Shown: piece after piece, positions 1 through 5,846 of the stretch
Position numbering within the stretch: the stretch's first letter is position 1
How the letters are laid out: every line of letters begins with the position of its first letter
Source: a candidate division NPL-UPA2 bacterium
Lineage (GTDB): Bacteria; Bacillota; UBA994
Length of the DNA stretch: 21,952 nt
Reading direction: 5' to 3'
Assembly (NCBI GenBank): GCA_018725205.1
Contig: QLUB01000014.1
Coordinates: forward strand, 1 to 21,952
Translations under genes and position numbers: made by a program
Notes under the pieces: generated by a model
What the model saw: only the letters and a program-made list of their open reading frames with translations
Told to the model about the DNA's origin: nothing
The model's database searches: none

Positions 1-1
1 A

Positions 2-137
2 CAATCCCCTACGGGCGCTCGATGTTCGCCTATCCTAATGCCTTCACGCGCACTAGTTGCGCGTAACCCAATCCCCTACGGGCGCTCGATGTTCGCCTAT
101 CCTAATGCCTTCACGCGCACTAGTTGCGCGTAACCCA
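2..137. repeat. 67-bp direct tandem repeat, two copies, each with a hairpin
   Basis: Bases 2-70 are repeated without mismatch at 69-137, so two 67-bp units lie head to tail. Each unit contains a perfect 7-bp inverted repeat (ACGCGCA / TGCGCGT) around the 5-base loop CTAGT, near 46-64 and 113-131. No T-run follows the hairpin on either strand, so it does not look like a standard terminator. The right-hand copy overlaps the 3' end of the ferredoxin gene: its last sense codons and TAG stop lie inside the repeat. There is no spacer between units and only two copies, so this is not a CRISPR array. A REP-like or other intergenic repeat is possible. Confidence 0.95.
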
Positions 138-476
138 GTCTTCTATTACCCGCCCGGCCTCCACGTGCTCACGCACGATGCGCCTTGCCTTCTCGGCATT
201 AACACGCGCATACAGCGTTCTTCCGCCGTGGGCGTTGACTTCCACGATGGGTTCGCGGTCGCACAGCCCCATACATCCCACCGGCGACACCGACACGCCC
301 GCTAAGCCGCGCGCGGCAATCTCCTGCAAAAGCGCATTGAGCGTCTCGCGCGCCCCCGCGGCAATGCCGCAGGTGCCCATGGCCACGACTATTCTCACTT
401 CCGCCTCTCCCTCGCGGAGCTTAGTCATCTGGCGTACTTCCTCACGTAACTTCCGTAACTCGTCAACCGTTTTCAC
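120..476 (-). CDS. Thioredoxin-like [2Fe-2S] ferredoxin, hydrogenase-associated
   Basis: This 118-residue protein resembles the small thioredoxin-fold ferredoxins encoded beside NuoE/NuoF/HydA in anaerobes, where they probably carry electrons for an NAD(P)-linked, electron-bifurcating hydrogenase. The first 25 residues are a charged helix. The ferredoxin fold follows, with Cys36 in MGTCGIAAGA and Cys68 and Cys72 in GCMGLC. Only three cysteines sit at the usual ligand positions, which I recall as normal for this subfamily. The start is GTG and overlaps the stop of the upstream ATPase gene by four bases (GTGA), which suggests translational coupling. The last codons and the TAG stop lie in a copy of the 67-bp repeat. 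A NuoF-like gene would be expected next but is outside the window. Confidence 0.88.
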   Translation of the reverse strand: MKTVDELRKLREEVRQMTKLREGEAEVRIVVAMGTCGIAAGARETLNALLQEIAARGLAGVSVSPVGCMGLCDREPIVEVNAHGGRTLYARVNAEKARRIVREHVEAGRVIEDWVTRN

Positions 477-1015
477 TGTTCTCCCCCCACTTGCTTCTCG
501 TGCTCCTCAATATAGGCTCTCAGCCACACAATGACGCGCGGATGCCTAAGCTCATCCCCACACAACTGCCTTATCTCTTTGCTGTCCAGCATAAACACTT
601 TGCCATCCACATCATGTAGATAATGGACGTCGACATGATGCACCGCGAACACGGCGGCCAAGGTATCGGCCATACTCCCTAAGGGTGCCCTGTCGATATG
701 GTCTAGGGCAAAGCTCGCCACTACCTGCGTACCCTTTCCTTCCGACGACTCAATGATAAAGGAGCCGTTGCACTGCTCTGCCGCCGCCTTTAACAAGGGA
801 ATCCCTAGGCCCACTTTGCGTGTGCTACGTGTCGTAAAGAACGGGTCGGTCACCGCCACTAATGTCGCTTGATCCATCCCTCTGCCGTTATCGCTGATCA
901 TAATGCGCAAGAGATTGTCTCGCCTGCACTCAGTGATGGCAATAGAAACCTCCGAAGCCCCAGCCTCCACGCAGTTCTGCACCAAATCAAGAACGTGTAG
1001 TGCTATCTCTTCCAT
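473..1015 (-). CDS. GHKL-type ATP-binding protein (histidine-kinase-like ATPase domain)
   Basis: The protein has 180 residues and a GHKL ATPase fold: an N-box in DLVQNCVEAGAS, a G1 box DNGRGMD, an F-box-like DPFFTTR and a G2 box GLGIPLL. There is no dimerisation/phosphoacceptor histidine domain and no sensor domain, so it is not a complete histidine kinase. The C-terminal 70 or so residues are of unknown role. A longer in-frame start exists at 1072, inside the NuoE gene. I chose ATG at 1015 because it falls one base after the NuoE stop (TGACATG), typical of coupled genes, and because the ATPase domain starts there. Genes of this type recur between NuoE and ferredoxin genes in clostridial hydrogenase clusters. 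Its substrate or partner is unknown. Confidence 0.85.
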   Translation of the reverse strand: MEEIALHVLDLVQNCVEAGASEVSIAITECRRDNLLRIMISDNGRGMDQATLVAVTDPFFTTRSTRKVGLGIPLLKAAAEQCNGSFIIESSEGKGTQVVASFALDHIDRAPLGSMADTLAAVFAVHHVDVHYLHDVDGKVFMLDSKEIRQLCGDELRHPRVIVWLRAYIEEHEKQVGGEQ

Positions 1016-1016
1016 G

Positions 1017-1505
1017 TCAGTATTTAGCCAGAACCTCTTTGACCTTCTCCACCAGCAGGCGTCCATAGACATCCTCGTTAATGGTAATTACCGGCGCAAG
1101 CCCACACGCGCCGATGCAGCGAGTAACCTCGAGGGTAAACTTGCCGTCGGGAGTAGTGTCGTTCACCTTGATGCTTAGCTCCTTCTCCAGCTCAGCGAGC
1201 ACGTGAGCCGCGCCGCGTACGTAACAGGCCGTGCCAAGACACACGCCTATTTTGTGCTTGCCCTGCGGCTTAAGCGAGAAGAGAGAGTAGAACGTCGTTA
1301 CTCCATAGACCTCACTCAGAGGCACGTTAAGCGCTTCGGCCACCTTCTCCTGCACTTCCTCGGAAACAAAACCAAACACATCTTGCGCGGCGTGCAGGAC
1401 CTGAATCAGCGCGCCGGCATTCCCCCGATGAGCGTTTAAGATGTCCTCTAAAATTTCCCAGCGCGGATCAAGCTCGGCATTAGAGCCACATTTGCAGACT
1501 GACAT
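1017..1505 (-). CDS. NuoE/HydC-like [2Fe-2S] subunit of NAD-dependent hydrogenase or dehydrogenase
   Basis: The 162-residue protein belongs to the NADH dehydrogenase 24-kDa (NuoE) family, called HydC in bifurcating [FeFe]-hydrogenases. A helical N-terminal half leads into VYGVTTFYSLF, a hallmark of the family, and then a thioredoxin-like domain whose [2Fe-2S] ligands are Cys89 and Cys94 (CLGTAC) and Cys130 and Cys134 (CIGAC). Two more cysteines near the N-terminus (CKC, residues 4-6) are unusual extras. A strong Shine-Dalgarno AAGGAGGT precedes the ATG. It should pass electrons between an iron-sulfur partner and the flavin subunit NuoF/HydB, whose gene is not in the window. A formate dehydrogenase or NfnAB-like partner cannot be excluded. 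Confidence 0.93.
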   Translation of the reverse strand: MSVCKCGSNAELDPRWEILEDILNAHRGNAGALIQVLHAAQDVFGFVSEEVQEKVAEALNVPLSEVYGVTTFYSLFSLKPQGKHKIGVCLGTACYVRGAAHVLAELEKELSIKVNDTTPDGKFTLEVTRCIGACGLAPVITINEDVYGRLLVEKVKEVLAKY

Positions 1506-1559
1506 TTCGCTACCTCCTTAACTTGTCTGGTGATGATTTTCACTAGCAACGCCAAAAAT

Positions 1560-2255
1560 TTAAAACTTGCGGAGCGCTTCGATAACGCCTTCCGGCGATG
1601 ATAGTGCTACATCGAGTTCCCAAGGGACACTTCCGGCTAAAGTCGACAGGTTGTGCGCGTCGGAGTTGACTACAAAGGGGTACCTGCGCGTCGACAGAGG
1701 CTGTCTGCCTCGTTTTGACACTTCCACTACGCGTATCCCTAAGTGCTCCGGCACAAACCCAAGCTGCATGGCCATCCCATAGGTCTTATCTACGTGCGCC
1801 GGAATAACTACGCCGCCGAGTCGCGTGGCCTCATGACAGATTTCGTCTACGCTCTGGGAGGTCGGCGACAGGAGGAGTCTCTCTTCCCAACCAATGACCC
1901 TGCTTTCTGCGTCAAACAGATGCTGCTGGCCAAAGATTTCCGTGTCGCACGGCCGATTGGGCAAGGCATTAAACACATAGCAGCCAAAACTCTCAGCCAC
2001 AGCAATATTAGCAAAAAGGCACAAGATGTGCACGTCTTCCCGCGACCAAACTTCAAGCCCCGGCACCACTATTAGCCTCTCTCGCGCCGCCTCGGCCACC
2101 GCGCGAGAATTACGCACAGTGTTGTGGTCCGTCACGGCAACAACCTGCGCGCCTACCAAAAGAGCCATATTGACGATGTTTTTTGGCGTCATCTCGGGCG
2201 ATGCGCAAGGGGACAAGGCGCTGTGAATATGCAGATCACAACGCACCTTAGGCAC
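1560..2255 (-). CDS. PHP-domain metal-dependent phosphoesterase
   Basis: This 231-residue protein carries the PHP (polymerase and histidinol phosphatase) metal-binding motifs in order: DLHIHSALSPC near the N-terminus, TDHN, GLEV, PAHVDK and NSDAH near the C-terminus. Together these supply the histidines and aspartates for a multi-metal centre. Members of the family hydrolyse phosphoesters such as nucleoside 3',5'-bisphosphates, but the substrate here cannot be read from sequence. It starts with GTG and overlaps the upstream DRTGG gene by eight bases, with a G-rich Shine-Dalgarno (GGGGGTG). A 54-base gap separates it from nuoE. The same neighbourhood occurs in other anaerobes, so a role linked to the hydrogenase cluster is inferred. 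Confidence 0.88.
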   Translation of the reverse strand: MPKVRCDLHIHSALSPCASPEMTPKNIVNMALLVGAQVVAVTDHNTVRNSRAVAEAARERLIVVPGLEVWSREDVHILCLFANIAVAESFGCYVFNALPNRPCDTEIFGQQHLFDAESRVIGWEERLLLSPTSQSVDEICHEATRLGGVVIPAHVDKTYGMAMQLGFVPEHLGIRVVEVSKRGRQPLSTRRYPFVVNSDAHNLSTLAGSVPWELDVALSSPEGVIEALRKF

Positions 2256-2601
2256 GGCGACACCCCCGAATACCTAGAGCATACATTCCCCCGACAAGTT
2301 CAAAAGCCGAAACCGTACTATAAAGCAAAACGACGTTCTCTGCTTGCGCTTTGCTGACAAGCTCAGGACTTGGCTCGGGGCAGTTGACAAGTACGACAGC
2401 CGCAAGTCCGAGCAGTGAGGCCACCGCGATGACGTTCCGATGCGATTGCCGCGTCACCCAAATGCAGTCAAGCGCCGCATGCGCCAAAACATCACTCAGC
2501 ATGTCGGAGACGTACCCGCCACTTACGTCACGCGAAAGGTGCTCCTCGCCGCATACTACGCGCAAATCAAGCGCTTCCACCATTGCTTTCAGATTCATCA
2601 T
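2248..2601 (-). CDS. DRTGG-domain protein
   Basis: The 117-residue protein matches the small stand-alone DRTGG-domain family: a central GGYVSDMLSDVLAHA, then IWVTRQSHRN, a hydrophobic strand-helix stretch, and FELVGGMYALG near the C-terminus. DRTGG domains also occur in phosphotransacetylase and CBS-containing proteins and may bind ligands, but this protein's function is unknown. An upstream in-frame TTG at 2616 exists. I prefer ATG at 2601 (or the adjacent ATG at 2598) because GAAGGGAAGA lies just before it as a ribosome-binding site. The gene follows the hydrogenase-like iron-sulfur gene by 27 bases and overlaps the PHP gene by eight. Confidence 0.82.
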   Translation of the reverse strand: MMNLKAMVEALDLRVVCGEEHLSRDVSGGYVSDMLSDVLAHAALDCIWVTRQSHRNVIAVASLLGLAAVVLVNCPEPSPELVSKAQAENVVLLYSTVSAFELVGGMYALGIRGCRRA

Positions 2602-2628
2602 CCGTCTTCCCTTCAAAGCTAGTCAGGC

Positions 2629-3924
2629 TTACCCGCGCCCCATGGCGGGCGGCAGTTTCCCAGCCAAATCCATCAGCTCCCCCGCCAAAGAGCTCACCTG
2701 CTTGCGCAGGACAAATACGCAGTCGGTTGAGCTGGCGGTACCCCTGACGATGTCTTCGGCGAGTGCCCGGCAATGAGGTGCGCCGCAGGCTCCGCAGTCT
2801 AGCATCGGTAGCTGCCCGACCAGCGCTTCTAACTCGTTTAGTTTCTGCAGGGCAACTTCGATGTTCGCGTCCAGCTGCAGGAACGGTCTGGGTAAAAGTG
2901 TCTGTCGCAAGGTGAGAGCACTAGGCGCAAGGTCAAGCGCCGGTAGCGACGCTGACACGAGGCGCTGTGACATCCTCGCTATCCGCAGGCGAGCAATAAA
3001 AGGATTTCCGACTGCTAACACCCCGCCCACACAGCCGCCGATGCAGGCCTGCCCCTCGATGTACTTTACCGACCGCAACCTGCCAAGCTCCACTTCCTCT
3101 AGCAGCGCTATCACATGCTGCAAGCCGTCTACCGCCAGATAATCGTCCTTGGCAATGGCTGTGCCTTCCCCACCGCTCACCGCCCACGCCAACCCGCGGG
3201 CCGAACCATACACAGGCTCCTCATGCGTTACTTTGGGCAAGAACTTGAATGCATCGGCGTAGACCTCGGCCATAGAAAGCGCGCCTGTCAGCTGGGAGTG
3301 GCCTTGCCCGACAGGCTGATGGACTGCGGTGACTTTGGCAGGACAGGGAGTAGTAAAGAAAACGCCGATTTCGTCGTCAGAGCACCCTGTAGCGAGCTTG
3401 ATCTCTTGACGCGCCGCATAGGCGGCTATCTCCATCGGTGCATCGAAGGGGACGAAATGGTCGATTAAATCGGGAAAGCGCACTTGTACTAAGCGCACCA
3501 CGGCGGGGCAACTGGTGCTTAGCGCTGGGTAGCGAACGTTTGGACCTAGCAGGTGCTTGGATAGGGCCGATGCTACAACGTCAGCAGCCCGTGAGACCTC
3601 AAGCACGTGCGAGAAGCCAAGCGATTTAATGCTGGCCAAGATTCTGCCAAGCGAAACTTCGCTGCGGAACTGGCCAAAGAATGAAGGGGCCACAAGACAA
3701 GCATTAAACTTGCGGTCCTTAAGCAACGCGCGGCTATCGGTGACTACGGACTTGGCGCGGTTAGGGCAAACTCTGATGCACTCCCCGCAGTCAACACAGC
3801 GCGCGTCGTCAATCACGGCTCTTCCCCCGCGCACACGTATGGCTTCGGTGGGGCAACGCTTGATGCAGTTAGTGCAGCCCTTACACTTGTCTTCGTGCAA
3901 TTTGACGGAATGAAAGTAGGTCAC
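2629..3924 (-). CDS. [FeFe]-hydrogenase-like iron-sulfur protein (large-subunit C-terminal domain), probable sensor or redox protein
   Basis: With the GTG start at 3924 this is a 431-residue protein. Residues 14-24 (CKGCTNCIKRCP) and 43-53 (CVDCGECIRVCP) form a two-[4Fe-4S] ferredoxin domain. A hydrogenase large-subunit domain follows. All four cysteines that would bind the H-cluster are visible: Cys139 (STSCPA), Cys194 (TPCPAK), and Cys294 and Cys298 (ACIGGC). The cysteine that normally precedes the first of these, used for proton transfer, is replaced by serine. A third [4Fe-4S] module closes the protein (Cys377, 380, 385 and 402, DCGACGAPHC). Such proteins are usually considered regulatory or sensory rather than H2-producing. 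A GTG at 3963 would overlap the upstream gene by 22 bases; GTG at 3924, after a TGGGGG ribosome-binding site, better matches the family N-terminus. Confidence 0.87.
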   Translation of the reverse strand: MTYFHSVKLHEDKCKGCTNCIKRCPTEAIRVRGGRAVIDDARCVDCGECIRVCPNRAKSVVTDSRALLKDRKFNACLVAPSFFGQFRSEVSLGRILASIKSLGFSHVLEVSRAADVVASALSKHLLGPNVRYPALSTSCPAVVRLVQVRFPDLIDHFVPFDAPMEIAAYAARQEIKLATGCSDDEIGVFFTTPCPAKVTAVHQPVGQGHSQLTGALSMAEVYADAFKFLPKVTHEEPVYGSARGLAWAVSGGEGTAIAKDDYLAVDGLQHVIALLEEVELGRLRSVKYIEGQACIGGCVGGVLAVGNPFIARLRIARMSQRLVSASLPALDLAPSALTLRQTLLPRPFLQLDANIEVALQKLNELEALVGQLPMLDCGACGAPHCRALAEDIVRGTASSTDCVFVLRKQVSSLAGELMDLAGKLPPAMGRG

Positions 3925-3941
3925 GGGTCGGCCCCCAATCA

Positions 3942-4376
3942 CTAAGCGCGATTGGCAAAGCACATATACACAATCGTGCCCTCGCCTAACACAGTCTTAA
4001 TCTCTAGTTCATCGGCATTGCGCCGCATATTAGGCAACCCCATGCCGGCGCCAAAGCCGAGTGCACGCACGTGGTCGGGAGCCGTTGAGTAACCTTCTTT
4101 CATCGCTAATTCTACATCGGGTATCCCCGGTCCTTGGTCCTCGGCCCAAACTTCTACCTTGACGGGGCTTACCTTGGCCTTAAGCACACCGCTGTAGGCG
4201 TGAATAACGATGTTAAGCTCTGCTTCGTAAGCCGCAACAGCGATTCTTCTGGATAAAGCGGGCGCTAGGCCTATTTGCTGCAGAACCCTCTTAAGCCGCG
4301 AGGCACCGTCTCCGGCTTGGCTGAAGTCACCGCCGACTACTTGGTAGGCAACCTCAAGCACTGCCTGTTCGACCAT
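3942..4376 (-). CDS. Anti-sigma-factor-like GHKL ATPase (RsbW/SpoIIAB-like fold), hydrogenase cluster
   Basis: The 144-residue protein is a single HATPase_c domain of the serine-kinase/anti-sigma type. The N-box is EAELNIVIHAYSG, the G1 box EDQGPGIPD and the G2 box GFGAGMGLPNM; EGYSTAP between them is characteristic of the small ATPases that precede [FeFe]-hydrogenase-like genes in Clostridia. It is the first gene of the operon, with ATG start and Shine-Dalgarno GGGGAGGG. The similarity to RsbW suggests phosphorylation or sequestration of a partner, but no sigma factor or anti-anti-sigma gene is nearby. This is one of two GHKL ATPases in the same operon. Confidence 0.86.
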   Translation of the reverse strand: MVEQAVLEVAYQVVGGDFSQAGDGASRLKRVLQQIGLAPALSRRIAVAAYEAELNIVIHAYSGVLKAKVSPVKVEVWAEDQGPGIPDVELAMKEGYSTAPDHVRALGFGAGMGLPNMRRNADELEIKTVLGEGTIVYMCFANRA

Positions 4377-4413
4377 GTGTCACCCTCCCCGCTGTTAATG
4401 CGAAACCATGTTC

Positions 4414-4419
4414 ATTATA
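4414..4419 (-). promoter_or_regulatory. Candidate -10 box for the hydrogenase-associated operon
   Basis: On the minus strand a perfect TATAAT lies 38 bases before the ATG of the first gene of the operon, which would give a leader of about 30 bases. I do not see a convincing -35 hexamer at 16-18 bases, so the promoter may depend on an activator, or the match may be chance. Confidence 0.5.
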
Positions 4420-4447
4420 CACCAATTTCGGCTGTAGAATGGGGAAA

Positions 4448-4577
4448 TGCACTTTGCACGTAGCGCATGGCACATGGCACGTAGCACATGGCACATGGCA
4501 CATAGCACATGGCACATAGCACTTTGGAAAGCGGATAGCGGATAGCGGATGATAGCGGCACTTGGCACTTAGCACTT
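4448..4577. repeat. Heptanucleotide repeat tract between folC and the hydrogenase-associated operon
   Basis: From 4448 to 4524 there are eleven consecutive 7-base units of the pattern NGCACAT, with variants GCACGT, GCGCAT and GCACTT. From 4531 a second heptamer, GCGGATA, is repeated twice with a degenerate third copy. From 4557 to 4577 three more units of NGCACTT follow. Because 7 x 3 = 21, the tract stays open in several frames and can produce spurious Cys-His-Val-Pro-rich reading frames. The rightmost units supply the last two codons (Lys-Cys) and the TAA stop of folC. The tract fills most of the 192-base gap between folC and the next gene. Confidence 0.93.
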
Positions 4578-5846
4578 TGAAAGCGCCATGCGCGCTTCGG
4601 ACACGGTGTACAGCGACCCGGCTACGAGCACGCTTTCGCCACTCTGCAGGGCGGCGTTGATGGCGGCATGTAGGGCATCTGCCACGGAACTATGGGCCTC
4701 TGCGGGCAAGGCGCAGATGTCCGCCATCCCGCATAGCTCGCTCGCAGGCGTGGCGCGAGGCAAATCAGGCGCACAAGCATAGAGGCGTTTGGCGCAGGGC
4801 GCAAGCGCCGCCAACATGACTTCCGGCTCCTTGTCCTTCATGATGCCGCTAACGAGCAAAACCTTTTGGTCGGGTAGATATTGACGGAGAGTAGCAATAA
4901 GGGCCGCGACCCCGTGGGTGTTGTGTGCGCCGTCCATGATCACTCTGACTCCGTTTTGGTGCATGACTTCAAACCGCCCGGGCCACCGCGCCGCCGCGAC
5001 TCCCTGCCTAATGTGCTCTAAACTAATCAGCCAACCTTGTGCCCGAAGCATCAAAGCGGCATCCACCGCCAGCGCGGCATTCTTGAGTTGGTGGCTGCCA
5101 AGCAGAGCGAGACTGAGTTCCCCGAGCGGTTCTATCCCCCAATAATCGAATGTCTGTCCGGCGAGGGATGCATCCTTGGCCAAATACCCATAGTCCCTGC
5201 CTAGCAAGCGTAGGGGGGAGTAATGCTCTGCGGCAACGTCAGCAATGACGGTTAAGGCTTCGCTGTCCTCAACGGCAGTAGTGACGGGGACCGCAGGCTT
5301 AATGATGCCTGCCTTTTCATAGGCAATTTTTCCTAGCGTATTGCCTAGCACCTCCATATGGTCAAAGCCAATGTTAGTGATGACACTGAGCTTAGGGATA
5401 ACGACATTAGTAGCGTCAAAGCGCCCCCCGAGCCCCACTTCGAGCACTAAAGCATCTACTGCTTGTTCGGCATAGAAGACCAGCGCCAGTGTGGTAATGA
5501 ACTCAAACTGTGTCAATCTTAGCCGCTCGGCGACGGGCAGAATGCGCTGCACCATATCGGCTAGCCCTGCAGGAGTAATATCGTTGCCGTCTAAGCCAAA
5601 TCGATTGGTGAACGAGTCGAGATACGGGGACGTGTACAGCCCCGTCCTTAGGCCCGCACTGCGCAAGACGCTGGCGATGATACTGGCCGTAGAGCCTTTG
5701 CCGTTTGTGCCAGCCACGTGAATGACCCTTAGTTTCTTTTCGGGATGGCCTAGCTCCGCTAGAGCCGCTAACATACGGCTCAGTCCCAGAACGCTCCCGA
5801 ATCTCCCTAGGCTATGGATGTAGTCTACTGCCTGTTCATAGTTCAT
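4569..5846 (-). CDS. folC: Bifunctional folylpolyglutamate synthase / dihydrofolate synthase
   Basis: The 425-residue protein adds glutamate to dihydropteroate and to folates in an ATP-dependent ligase reaction. Family marks are the P-loop HVAGTNGKGSTAS near residues 43-55, the TSPYLDSFTNR segment, VLEVGLGGRFDATN, the ITNIGFDHMEVLG segment, KAGIIKP and, in the C-terminal ligase domain, MDGAHNTHG. Length is normal. The start overlaps the valS stop by four bases (ATGA), so it is co-transcribed and coupled with valS, a pairing also seen in Bacillus. The final Lys-Cys-stop comes from the adjacent heptamer repeat, so the native C-terminus may have been slightly changed. Confidence 0.96.
   Translation of the reverse strand: MNYEQAVDYIHSLGRFGSVLGLSRMLAALAELGHPEKKLRVIHVAGTNGKGSTASIIASVLRSAGLRTGLYTSPYLDSFTNRFGLDGNDITPAGLADMVQRILPVAERLRLTQFEFITTLALVFYAEQAVDALVLEVGLGGRFDATNVVIPKLSVITNIGFDHMEVLGNTLGKIAYEKAGIIKPAVPVTTAVEDSEALTVIADVAAEHYSPLRLLGRDYGYLAKDASLAGQTFDYWGIEPLGELSLALLGSHQLKNAALAVDAALMLRAQGWLISLEHIRQGVAAARWPGRFEVMHQNGVRVIMDGAHNTHGVAALIATLRQYLPDQKVLLVSGIMKDKEPEVMLAALAPCAKRLYACAPDLPRATPASELCGMADICALPAEAHSSVADALHAAINAALQSGESVLVAGSLYTVSEARMALSKC

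Noticed and set aside
2..137. Possible CRISPR array.
   Set aside because: There are only two 67-bp units, directly abutting, with no spacers and no cas genes.
1013..1072. Upstream start for the ATPase gene, adding 19 residues.
   Set aside because: The extension overlaps nuoE, does not resemble the GHKL family, and ATG at 1015 couples precisely with the nuoE stop.
4354..4575. Minus-strand reading frame with a Cys-His-Val-Pro-rich repetitive protein.
   Set aside because: It is the translation of the heptamer repeat tract, stays open because 7 x 3 bases equals 21, lacks a plausible ribosome-binding site and overlaps the promoter of the next operon.
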